A stretch of DNA of 6,541 nucleotides from JACKOD01 sp041591635 (GCA_041591635.1 JBFHRO010000184.1:1-6541), one strand, 5' to 3'; shown: positions 1 through 5,659, counted from the stretch's first letter. Notes: a model not told the origin generated them from the sequence alone. Numbers and translations are program-made.

Positions 1-234
1 CAGCCGTCGTTTTCGCTGCTGGTCGGCGTGGCCATGCCGTTTTCGCTGGCGGCGCGACGGAAACGCGGTCAGTCATTCCGGCGGATGCTGCTTCACGCCG
101 TGTGGCGATCGGCGCTGCTGATTGTGCTGGGCATCTGGCTGCGGTCGCTTTCGAAGTCGCAGACGAATTTCACGTTCGACGACACCCTGACTCAGATCGG
201 ACTCGGTTACACGTTTCTGTTTCTGATCGGATTC
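1..234 (+). other. Foreign-looking N-terminal segment: DUF5009 / HGSNAT-like membrane acyltransferase fragment fused to ftsH
   Basis: The frame open from base 1 reads QPSFSLLVGVAMPFSL, then RRKRGQSFRRM, a hydrophobic helix WRSALLIVLGIWLRSL, and TNFTFDDTLTQIGLGY. From memory these match internal motifs of the bacterial DUF5009 / heparan-alpha-glucosaminide N-acetyltransferase-like family (large multi-pass membrane proteins, common in Planctomycetes, Verrucomicrobia and Bacteroidetes), not FtsH. By hand count, 57 of 71 codons in 1-213 end in G or C, against 39 of 70 from base 247 onward. GC in 1-120 is about 68 percent. The switch to FtsH falls within about 217-240, where both families can encode a hydrophobic LIGFW-like stretch, so the exact joint is ambiguous. 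It may be an assembly chimera or a true recombination product. The family assignment is by recall and was not searched. Confidence 0.7.
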
Positions 235-1803
235 TGGATCTTTTTTATGCGGCAAATGCAAGGGGGGGGCGGTGGGAAAGGGCCTATGTCCTTTGGAAAG
301 AGCAAGGCCCGATTGATGAGTGAGGATCAAATCAAAACTACTTTCGCGGATGTGGCTGGCGTGGATGAGGCGAAAGAAGATGTTAAGGAACTTGTTGAGT
401 TTCTCAGGGATCCCAGCAAGTTTCAGCGTCTCGGGGGCAAAATTCCTCGCGGCGTGTTGATGGTTGGGCAGCCTGGCACAGGTAAAACTCTTTTGGCAAA
501 GGCCATTGCAGGTGAGGCGAAGGTTCCGTTTTTCTCAATCTCGGGTTCTGACTTTGTTGAGATGTTTGTCGGTGTCGGTGCATCCCGCGTAAGAGATATG
601 TTTGAGCAAGCGAAGAAGCAATCACCTTGTATTATTTTTATTGATGAAATTGACGCCGTGGGTCGCCATCGTGGTGCCGGTTTGGGGGGCGGTCATGATG
701 AGCGGGAGCAAACTCTTAACCAGTTGCTGGTCGAGATGGACGGGTTTGAAGGCAATGAAGGTGTCATTGTTATTGCGGCAACGAACCGTCCTGACGTACT
801 TGATCCGGCATTGCTCAGGCCGGGGCGTTTTGATCGACAGGTCGTCGTCAGTTTGCCCGATGTGGTTGGGCGGGAACAGATACTGAAGGTTCACATGCGC
901 AAGGTTCCGCTTGATGATGATGTCGAGCCGGCCTTGATTGCTCGCGGTACGCCCGGGTTTTCCGGGGCGGATATGGCCAATCTCGTGAATGAGGCTGCGC
1001 TTTTTGCGGCAAGAGCCAACAAACGTACTGTTTCCATGTCGGAGTTTGAGCTTGCTAAAGACAAAATCATGATGGGTGCTGAGCGCAAATCCATGGTGAT
1101 GTCGGAAAAAGAAAAGCGCAATACGGCTTGTCACGAGGCCGGTCACGCTATTGTTGGTCGATTAATGCCTGAGCATGATCCGGTATACAAGGTGAGTATC
1201 ATTCCCAGAGGGCGAGCCTTGGGCGTGACCATGTTTTTACCCGAGGCCGACAGGTACAGCCACAGCAAGCGGTTTTTGATAGGTCAGATATGCAGTCTGT
1301 TCGGTGGGCGGATTGCAGAGGAGCTGACGCTTGGTTTTGAGGGGGTGACGACAGGCGCCTCTAACGATATAAAGCGGGCAACAGAAATCGCCCGAAACAT
1401 GGTTACGAAGTGGGGACTTTCGGAGAAGCTTGGGCCTCTCATGTACGATGATGATCAGGAAGAAGTGTTTCTTGGGCGCAGTGCCGGAACGCCGCACAAG
1501 GTTTACGCACCCGAGACGGCTCAGCGTATTGATGAAGAAATCCGCTCCATCATTGATATGTGCTACGAAAAGTCAAAGGCGATTCTGATGGAGAATATGG
1601 ACAAGCTGCATATGATGGCTGATGCCCTCATGATGTATGAAACCATCGACTCTGCTCAGATTGATGACATTATGCAAGGCAAAACCCCCAGGCCACCAAA
1701 AGGGTGGACGGACGGCGGTGGCTCGAAATCGGCACCAAACGCATCCGGCGAGAAAGACAGTGATGGTGCCGATAGCGGAACTCAGGCCACCGAAAGCCCT
1801 TAG
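1..1803 (+). CDS. ftsH: ATP-dependent zinc metalloprotease FtsH with abnormal, fused N-terminus (runs off left edge)
   Basis: FtsH is a hexameric inner-membrane AAA+ protease that extracts and degrades unassembled membrane proteins and some cytosolic regulators. Numbering from the GTG at 28, the sequence shows: end of TM2 and linker WIFFMRQMQ with a Gly-rich stretch (70-83), Walker A GQPGTGKT (147-154), pore motif FVEMFVG (176-182), Walker B IIFIDEID (202-209), second region of homology with arginines in RPGRFDR (264-270), zinc site HEAGH (369-373), and the third-ligand Asp in TGASNDIK (Asp447). A low-complexity hydrophilic tail ends at residue 591. The protease and ATPase core is complete. 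Residues before about 68 are not FtsH: the usual TM1 and ~70-residue periplasmic domain are absent, replaced by a segment resembling another membrane protein (separate entry). The frame has no stop back to base 1, so the GTG at 28 is probably not a real start. Walker A has Gln where E. coli has the first Pro. rlmE, the usual upstream neighbour, is not seen. Confidence 0.95.
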   Translation, partial: QPSFSLLVGVAMPFSLAARRKRGQSFRRMLLHAVWRSALLIVLGIWLRSLSKSQTNFTFDDTLTQIGLGYTFLFLIGFWIFFMRQMQGGGGGKGPMSFGKSKARLMSEDQIKTTFADVAGVDEAKEDVKELVEFLRDPSKFQRLGGKIPRGVLMVGQPGTGKTLLAKAIAGEAKVPFFSISGSDFVEMFVGVGASRVRDMFEQAKKQSPCIIFIDEIDAVGRHRGAGLGGGHDEREQTLNQLLVEMDGFEGNEGVIVIAATNRPDVLDPALLRPGRFDRQVVVSLPDVVGREQILKVHMRKVPLDDDVEPALIARGTPGFSGADMANLVNEAALFAARANKRTVSMSEFELAKDKIMMGAERKSMVMSEKEKRNTACHEAGHAIVGRLMPEHDPVYKVSIIPRGRALGVTMFLPEADRYSHSKRFLIGQICSLFGGRIAEELTLGFEGVTTGASNDIKRATEIARNMVTKWGLSEKLGPLMYDDDQEEVFLGRSAGTPHKVYAPETAQRIDEEIRSIIDMCYEKSKAILMENMDKLHMMADALMMYETIDSAQIDDIMQGKTPRPPKGWTDGGGSKSAPNASGEKDSDGADSGTQATESP

Positions 1804-1821
1804 CCTGTTGTGATTCACCGT

Positions 1822-1853
1822 AAGGCGCTCAACTCGAGCGCTTTATTTGTTTT
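1822..1853 (+). terminator. Terminator-like hairpin between ftsH and folP
   Basis: The arms AAGGCGCTC (1822-1830) and GAGCGCTTT (1836-1844) form a 9-bp stem with one G-U pair and a 5-base loop. They are followed by a T-rich tail ATTTGTTTT. The element begins 19 bases after the ftsH stop. It looks like a modest intrinsic terminator that would reduce, and perhaps not abolish, read-through into folP. The interrupted T-run makes it weaker than a classic example. Confidence 0.6.
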
Positions 1854-1883
1854 GGGTCGAAGTTTTCTGGTTGGTGTTAATTT

Positions 1884-1889
1884 AGGAGG
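1884..1889 (+). promoter_or_regulatory. Ribosome binding site fixing the folP TTG start
   Basis: A perfect AGGAGG lies 6 bases before the TTG at 1896. It is the strongest Shine-Dalgarno in the window. No ATG or GTG in the folP frame is better placed, so it supports a TTG start. Confidence 0.8.
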
Positions 1890-1895
1890 CATATC

Positions 1896-2741
1896 TTGGG
1901 CTTTGGTTGGTCTGGGGCACCCTTATCTTTGCCTGGCGGTCGACGCTTGGTTTTGGATCGACCACAGGTCGCAGGCATTCTCAATGTGACGCCTGATTCC
2001 TTTTCTGATGGAGGCAAGTTTTGCCAACTGGATGCTGCCCTTGCTCAGGCCGACAAAATGGTACAAGACGGAGCTTCGGTACTGGATATTGGCGGGGAGT
2101 CAACTCGGCCAGGTGCCAAAGCGGTATCAACCAATGAAGAACTTGATCGGGTTTTGCCTGTGATCGAGGCAATTCTTTCCCGCCTGGATGTGGTGGTCTC
2201 TGTTGATACCAGCACCCCCGAGGTTATGCGGGGGGCTGTCAGTCTGGGTGCGCACCTGATCAATGATGTGCGAGCCTTGTCCCGGCCTGAAGCCATGAGT
2301 ACGGTCGTGGAACTGGGTGTGCCCGTTATTTTGATGCACATGCAAGGGCAGCCAGGCACCATGCAGCAACAGCCTGTCTATGGTGACGTGGTAGAAGAGG
2401 TGCTCGGTTATCTGGCAGAGCGTGTGCGCTTGCTTGAATCGCACGGGTTTGCACGTGACAAGGTGTTGATTGACCCGGGTTTTGGGTTTGGAAAAGACTA
2501 TGGTCACAATGTCGCTCTGTTTAGGCAGCTTGAGCGGTTCGTGTCTCTTGGGTTTCCTGTGATGGTTGGTGTGTCGCGTAAGCGTATGATTGGCACGATA
2601 ACGGGTCAGGAAGTGCCGGGGCGCGTGACGGGAAGTGTGGTAGCGGCGGTATTGGCAGTCCAAAAAGGTGCAACGCTGTTAAGGGTTCATGATGTTGCAG
2701 AAACGGTAGAGGCACTTAAGGTGCTTGCTGCATTGGAATAG
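1896..2741 (+). CDS. folP: Dihydropteroate synthase
   Basis: FolP condenses 6-hydroxymethyl-7,8-dihydropterin diphosphate with p-aminobenzoate to give dihydropteroate in cytosolic folate synthesis, and is the sulfonamide target. The 281-residue product is family-typical in length and has the TIM-barrel motifs in order: NVTPDSFSDGG (30-40), DIGGESTRPGA (64-74), SVDT (102-105), the Asn-Asp pair in LINDVRAL (123-124), MHMQG (147-151), DPGFGFGK (193-200), SRKRMIG (227-233) and RVHDV (263-267). The drug-relevant loops around DSFSDGG and STRPGA look wild type, with no sign of a sul-type acquired gene. The start is TTG, chosen because of the perfect AGGAGG. The stop abuts the glmM start region, so folP and glmM are very likely co-transcribed and translationally coupled, as in many gammaproteobacteria. 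Confidence 0.97.
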   Translation: MGFGWSGAPLSLPGGRRLVLDRPQVAGILNVTPDSFSDGGKFCQLDAALAQADKMVQDGASVLDIGGESTRPGAKAVSTNEELDRVLPVIEAILSRLDVVVSVDTSTPEVMRGAVSLGAHLINDVRALSRPEAMSTVVELGVPVILMHMQGQPGTMQQQPVYGDVVEEVLGYLAERVRLLESHGFARDKVLIDPGFGFGKDYGHNVALFRQLERFVSLGFPVMVGVSRKRMIGTITGQEVPGRVTGSVVAAVLAVQKGATLLRVHDVAETVEALKVLAALE

Positions 2742-2750
2742 GTGATTGCG

Positions 2751-4100
2751 ATGACTGAGAGAAAGTATTTCGGAACCGATGGTATACGGGGAAAGGTGGG
2801 CGAAAGCCCTATTACGCCTGATTTTGTATTGCGCCTGGGTTGGGCGGTGGGCTGCCTGTTCAGGCAAGAAGGGGGAAGAAGCAAGGTTCTTATCGGCAAG
2901 GATACACGCATATCAGGTTACATGTTTGAGTCGGCGCTTGAGGCGGGCCTGTCGGCTGCAGGCGTGGATGTGGGATTGCTTGGGCCCATGCCGACACCGT
3001 CAATTGCGTATTTGACTCGTACGTTTCGAGCGGCCGCCGGCATTGTTATCAGTGCTTCCCACAATCCTCATTATGACAACGGCATCAAATTCTTTTCCGC
3101 AACAGGGCACAAGCTGGATGATGCTGTGGAGTTGGAGATAGAGCGGCTGCTGGAGCAGGATATCAAGGTGGTGGATTCTTCGCGACTAGGCAAGGCATTC
3201 AGAGTAAACGATGCCGAGGGGCGCTATGTTGAATACTGCAAGAGTACCGTGCCTTCAAGTCTTTCGCTTCGAGGATTGAGAATAGTGCTTGATTGTGCCC
3301 ACGGTGCCAATTACAAAGTAGCACCAGCGGTTTTTGAAGAGCTTGGCGCGGAGGTTGTTTCTATTGGAGCAAAGCCCAACGGCCTCAACATTAATGCTGC
3401 CGTGGGTTCAACGCATCCCGAAGCACTTGCCAGGGCGGTGCTCGAGCATTCGGCCAGTTTGGGCATAGCCTTTGATGGTGATGGCGATCGCCTGCTTATG
3501 GTGGATTCTGACGGAACCATTCTGGATGGCGACGAACTGATTTACATTATTGCGACAAATCGCCATCGAACCCACCGGTTGGGGGGAGGTGTCGTCGGAA
3601 CTCTTATGACAAATTATGGTGTCGAGCTGGCCTTCCGGGAGTTGGGGATCCCCTTCGAGAGAGCAAAAGTGGGTGATCGTTATGTGATGGAGATGTTGCA
3701 GAAAAACAATTGGTTGTTGGGCGGAGAAGGATCCGGACACATCGTTTGTCTGGATAATTCGACGACAGGTGACGCCATAGTATCTGCACTGCAAGTGCTG
3801 TTTGCCATGTGGCAAGAGAATAAAACGCTTGCGCAGTTGAAGTCAGGTATGCGTAAACTGCCGCAAAAAATGGTGAATGTGCAGATAGCTACAAAGTTTG
3901 ATCCGCTATCACATCCCAAGGTTGCAGGTGCAATGCGTCAGGCTGACGAAAAACTGGGTGGATCGGGTCGGGTGCTGTTGCGGCCTTCGGGCACAGAGCC
4001 TGTCATCAGGGTGATGGTCGAAGCTTCCGATGCCATGTTGGTGGATGAGCTGGTCGATTATTTGGCCGGCATTGTGGCTGAAGCCAGCACAAGCCAATAA
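2751..4100 (+). CDS. glmM: Phosphoglucosamine mutase
   Basis: GlmM interconverts glucosamine-6-phosphate and glucosamine-1-phosphate, feeding UDP-GlcNAc for peptidoglycan and LPS. Numbered from the ATG at 2751, the 449-residue protein opens with MTERKYFGTDGIRG, the standard N-terminus. It has the phosphoserine loop ISASHNP (catalytic Ser103), the metal loop DGDGDR (242-247), the sugar-binding loop GGEGSGH (324-330) and the phosphate-binding loop RPSGTEP (411-417), matching the four-domain alpha-D-phosphohexomutase fold. A GTG at 2742 directly after the folP stop would add three residues (MIA). I prefer the ATG because MTERKYFG aligns with E. coli MSNRKYFG and AGGTG at 2740-2744 is well spaced for it. 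The folP to glmM gap is 9 bases. Active GlmM requires phosphorylation of the catalytic serine. Confidence 0.97.
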   Translation: MTERKYFGTDGIRGKVGESPITPDFVLRLGWAVGCLFRQEGGRSKVLIGKDTRISGYMFESALEAGLSAAGVDVGLLGPMPTPSIAYLTRTFRAAAGIVISASHNPHYDNGIKFFSATGHKLDDAVELEIERLLEQDIKVVDSSRLGKAFRVNDAEGRYVEYCKSTVPSSLSLRGLRIVLDCAHGANYKVAPAVFEELGAEVVSIGAKPNGLNINAAVGSTHPEALARAVLEHSASLGIAFDGDGDRLLMVDSDGTILDGDELIYIIATNRHRTHRLGGGVVGTLMTNYGVELAFRELGIPFERAKVGDRYVMEMLQKNNWLLGGEGSGHIVCLDNSTTGDAIVSALQVLFAMWQENKTLAQLKSGMRKLPQKMVNVQIATKFDPLSHPKVAGAMRQADEKLGGSGRVLLRPSGTEPVIRVMVEASDAMLVDELVDYLAGIVAEASTSQ

Positions 4101-4146
4101 GCGACGATATCGCGGGTTCCGGATTTCTTGTTGGTTGCCGTACGGG

Positions 4147-4173
4147 GCCGGCGTGTTTCCGGGCTTTTTTCTT
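4147..4173 (+). terminator. Probable intrinsic terminator after glmM
   Basis: The arms GCCGG (4147-4151) and CCGGGC (4159-4164) pair with one bulged G around a 7-base loop. They are followed directly by six Ts, then CTT. It lies about 45 bases after the glmM stop and would end the folP-glmM transcript at least partly. The bulge makes the stem imperfect. Confidence 0.6.
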
Positions 4174-4200
4174 GTATCTGTGTTTTAACTTGGGTAGTAT
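4172..4200 (+). promoter_or_regulatory. Weak sigma-70 promoter candidate for tpiA
   Basis: TTGTAT (4172-4177) and TAGTAT (4195-4200) are spaced by 17 bases, matching the consensus at 3 of 6 and 4 of 6 positions. The site sits between the glmM terminator and tpiA, where a promoter would be expected, but the match is weak and could be chance. Confidence 0.3.
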
Positions 4201-4216
4201 TTGCGCCTCCTAAAAC

Positions 4217-4220
4217 AGGA
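4217..4220 (+). promoter_or_regulatory. Ribosome binding site deciding the tpiA start
   Basis: AGGA lies 8 bases before the ATG at 4229 and overlaps the upstream in-frame ATG at 4220. The latter has no good Shine-Dalgarno, so the site favours 4229. TCCT at 4208-4211 could pair with it. Confidence 0.55.
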
Positions 4221-4228
4221 TGAAAAGC

Positions 4229-4975
4229 ATGCGCCGTAAAATAGTTGCCGGCAACTGGAAGATGCATGGCGGTGTGGATCTTGTCTCAGATTTCTCGCGT
4301 GTGGCATCAGATTTGTGTGTGGGGGGGGGTGAGGTTGTCATTGCACCTCCGTTCCCTTTTCTTATCTCTGCCGTCGAAGCGCTCAGTGGCTCTTTGGTGA
4401 GGGTCGCCGGACAGAATGTTGCTATCGCTGAAGATGGTCCCTTCACGGGAGAGGTTTCGGCGAGAATGTTGGCAGATGCTGGGTGTTCGTACTGTATTGT
4501 GGGGCATTCCGAGCGGCGCATGCATTTTGGTGAAACTGACAGAGATGTCTGTCATAAGATCGAACGACTTACCGCCGCAGGCATCACGCCTATTGTATGT
4601 GTCGGCGAGTCACTTGGTGAGCGTGAGTCAGGACTTGCGTTGAATGTAATTGAAAGGCAGGTTCGCGCTGCGCTGGAGCAAGGACTCTGCGGGCAGAGGG
4701 CGGATTTGGTGATTGCATATGAGCCTGTTTGGGCGATTGGCACGGGTAAGGTTGCTTCGCCGGAGCAGGTTCAGGAAGTTCATGCCCATATTCGTTCGAT
4801 TGTCAGGCACGTAGCAGGTGATGTGGCAGCGCTTGTGCCGATTTTGTACGGCGGCAGCGTCAAATCCACCAATGCAGGCGAGTTGTTTGCGCAGCAGGAT
4901 GTGGATGGAGGGTTGATCGGTGGTGCATCGCTTGATGTATCTGAGTTTGGCGAAATATGTAAATTACTGAGTTGA
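4229..4975 (+). CDS. tpiA: Triosephosphate isomerase
   Basis: TpiA interconverts dihydroxyacetone phosphate and glyceraldehyde-3-phosphate in glycolysis and gluconeogenesis as a cytosolic TIM-barrel dimer. From the ATG at 4229 the product is 248 residues, normal for the family. It shows the substrate-binding Asn9 and Lys11 in AGNWKMHG, the electrophile His93 in IVGHSERR, the catalytic base Glu165 in AYEPVWAIGTG with the mobile loop 6, and the phosphate-binding GGSV (208-211) and GGASL (231-235). The start at 4229 gives MRRKIVAGNWKMHG, which fits the family N-terminus. An in-frame ATG at 4220 would add MKS and is the main alternative. A run of nine Gs at 4321-4329 lies early in the gene without breaking the frame. 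secG follows after 4 bases, suggesting a tpiA-secG transcription unit. Confidence 0.97.
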   Translation: MRRKIVAGNWKMHGGVDLVSDFSRVASDLCVGGGEVVIAPPFPFLISAVEALSGSLVRVAGQNVAIAEDGPFTGEVSARMLADAGCSYCIVGHSERRMHFGETDRDVCHKIERLTAAGITPIVCVGESLGERESGLALNVIERQVRAALEQGLCGQRADLVIAYEPVWAIGTGKVASPEQVQEVHAHIRSIVRHVAGDVAALVPILYGGSVKSTNAGELFAQQDVDGGLIGGASLDVSEFGEICKLLS

Positions 4976-4979
4976 TATT

Positions 4980-5366
4980 ATGGGGTGGATTGAGACATTG
5001 GTGCTGGTGGTTCATGTGCTCGCATCCGTCGCGCTGATTGGGTTGGTGCTGTTGCAGCATGGCAAGGGTGCCGATGCCGGCGCGGCGTTTGGTAGCGGAG
5101 CTTCGCAGACGGTTTTTGGTAGTCAGGGTACCGGTAGTTTTCTTACGAGTCTGACAACCTGGTTAGCGGTGGTGTTTTTTGTGACCAGTTTTTCTCTGGG
5201 TGTATTTGCAAAACAAAAATCACAGGTTTCTATGCAGCAGGGTATTGCACTTCCTGTCGTTAAAGAGGAGAATGCGCCCGCTGCAAAAGTGATTCAAGAA
5301 GCAGGTGTGCAGACTCAAGTTCCAGCCTCAAGCGATGTCAGCAACGAACCACCTGTTATTGAATAA
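4980..5366 (+). CDS. secG: Preprotein translocase subunit SecG
   Basis: SecG is the small auxiliary subunit of the SecYEG inner-membrane channel and assists SecA-driven export. The 128-residue product has TM1 at about 4-25, the hallmark cytoplasmic loop with GKGADAGAAFGSGASQTVFG (about 28-47), TM2 at about 57-77 (WLAVVFFVTSFSLGVF), and a hydrophilic, poorly conserved tail rich in Ala, Val, Glu and Gln. Length and topology are as expected. The ATG follows the tpiA stop by 4 bases and has no convincing Shine-Dalgarno, so translation is probably coupled to tpiA. The tpiA-secG-tRNA-Leu order is common in gammaproteobacteria. Confidence 0.96.
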   Translation: MGWIETLVLVVHVLASVALIGLVLLQHGKGADAGAAFGSGASQTVFGSQGTGSFLTSLTTWLAVVFFVTSFSLGVFAKQKSQVSMQQGIALPVVKEENAPAAKVIQEAGVQTQVPASSDVSNEPPVIE

Positions 5367-5373
5367 GGGTTGT

Positions 5374-5402
5374 CCGTTCAGATTTTCTTCCGATCTGAAT
5401 GG
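5374..5402 (+). other. Stem-loop between secG and tRNA-Leu
   Basis: CCGTTCAGAT (5374-5383) pairs with ATCTGAATGG (5393-5402) to give a 10-bp stem with one G-U pair and a 9-base loop. No T-run follows, so it is not a standard intrinsic terminator. It sits 8 bases after the secG stop and 7 bases before the tRNA. It could protect the secG mRNA 3' end or set up 5' processing of the tRNA precursor. The structure is seen; the function is inferred. Confidence 0.6.
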
Positions 5403-5409
5403 CAAGTGT

Positions 5410-5494
5410 GCCGAAGTGGTGGAATTGGTAGACACGCTATCTTGAGGGGGTAGTGGCGTAAGCCGTGCCGGTTCAAGTCCGGCCTTCGGTACCA
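5410..5494 (+). tRNA. tRNA-Leu, anticodon GAG
   Basis: This is a complete class II tRNA with encoded CCA. The acceptor arms GCCGAAG and CTTCGGT pair over 7 bp (first pair G-U) and are followed by A and CCA (5492-5494). The D-arm region is GTGGTGGAATTGGTAGACAC. The anticodon arm is CTATC/GGTAG with loop TTGAGGG, placing GAG at 5444-5446 to read CUC and CUU. The extra arm GGC-GTAA-GCC is the long variable arm expected for tRNA-Leu. The T arm is GCCGG-TTCAAGT-CCGGC. It closely resembles E. coli leuU, which also follows secG. Confidence 0.97.
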
Positions 5495-5503
5495 AATAGT
5501 AAT

Positions 5504-5551
5504 ATTGTAGATTTTCGCTGGCTTGATATACTTTTTCTGCGAATCTACAAT
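5504..5551 (+). repeat. Inverted repeat flanking a promoter candidate
   Basis: ATTGTAGATT (5504-5513) is the exact reverse complement of AATCTACAAT (5542-5551). After a 2-base bulge (5514-5515), CGC (5516-5518) also pairs with GCG (5539-5541), giving 13 bp around a 20-base centre. No T-run follows, so it is a poor terminator. As DNA it could be an operator. As RNA in tRNA read-through transcripts it would fold just downstream of the tRNA CCA. Confidence 0.75.
5505..5532 (+). promoter_or_regulatory. Extended -10 promoter candidate for rimP-nusA
   Basis: TATACT (5527-5532, 5 of 6 to TATAAT) is preceded by TGA, giving the extended -10 form TGN-TATACT. A weak -35 TTGTAG (5505-5510, 3 of 6) lies 16 bases upstream inside the left arm of the inverted repeat. 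Transcription would begin near 5539 and give a leader of about 130 bases ahead of rimP. Confidence 0.5.
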
Positions 5552-5554
5552 TTG

Positions 5555-5580
5555 CGCGCATTTAAGAGTGCTAAAGTGCG
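5555..5580 (+). other. Bulged hairpin in the rimP leader
   Basis: CGCGC (5555-5559) and TTT (5561-5563) can pair with AAA (5573-5575) and GTGCG (5576-5580), with one bulged A, one G-U pair and a 9-base loop. It ends one base before the first terminator stem and may be part of a folded leader. It is modest in strength and seen by eye only. Confidence 0.4.
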
Positions 5581-5581
5581 T

Positions 5582-5610
5582 AAAAGCCCCTCAGTGAAGG
5601 GGCTTTTTGT
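5582..5610 (+). terminator. Strong intrinsic terminator T1 between tRNA-Leu and rimP
   Basis: AAAAGCCCCT (5582-5591) pairs perfectly with AGGGGCTTTT (5598-5607) around the 6-base loop CAGTGA, ending in a run of five Ts. This is the clearest terminator in the window. It would stop tRNA-Leu transcripts and also any leader started at the 5505-5532 promoter unless antitermination or read-through occurs. Confidence 0.85.
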
Positions 5611-5618
5611 TATTTGAT

Positions 5619-5640
5619 GTGGGCTTCGCGCCCATTTTTT
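5619..5640 (+). terminator. Second tandem intrinsic terminator T2 upstream of rimP
   Basis: TGGGC (5620-5624) pairs with GCCCA (5630-5634) around TTCGC, with a possible extra G-U pair, followed directly by six Ts (5635-5640). It begins only 9 bases after T1 and ends 29 bases before the rimP start. Its GGGC/GCCC arms could also pair with the arms of T1. Confidence 0.7.
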
Positions 5641-5659
5641 ATTTGTGCTGTTTGCAAAG

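Noticed and set aside
622..1146. Minus-strand frame of 174 codons inside ftsH
   Set aside because: It is antisense to the conserved ATPase core, has no recognisable domain and no ribosome site, and is explained as a shadow of ftsH.
1852..1881. Promoter candidate for folP (TTGGGT and GTTAAT)
   Set aside because: It matches only 3 of 6 and 4 of 6 positions, with 18-base spacing, which is indistinguishable from chance.
2127..2663. Minus-strand frame of 178 codons inside folP
   Set aside because: It is rich in His, Arg, Thr and Pro, as expected from reading a coding strand backwards, and folP fully explains the region.
5386..5396. Eleven-base match TCTTCCGATCT to the end of common Illumina adapters
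   Set aside because: The next upstream base differs from the adapter, and the right part of the match (CGATCT) lies in the loop and right arm of a natural stem-loop, so chance is more likely than adapter carry-over. Read inspection would settle it.
5504..5551. Inverted repeat as ends of a miniature mobile element next to a tRNA
   Set aside because: Only 48 bases across, with no target duplication and no repeat copy in the window; an operator or RNA hairpin fits better.
5328..5561. Minus-strand frame of 77 codons covering the tRNA-Leu
   Set aside because: It is the antisense translation of the tRNA (PKAGLEPARLTPLPPQDS-type peptide), a familiar spurious database entry.
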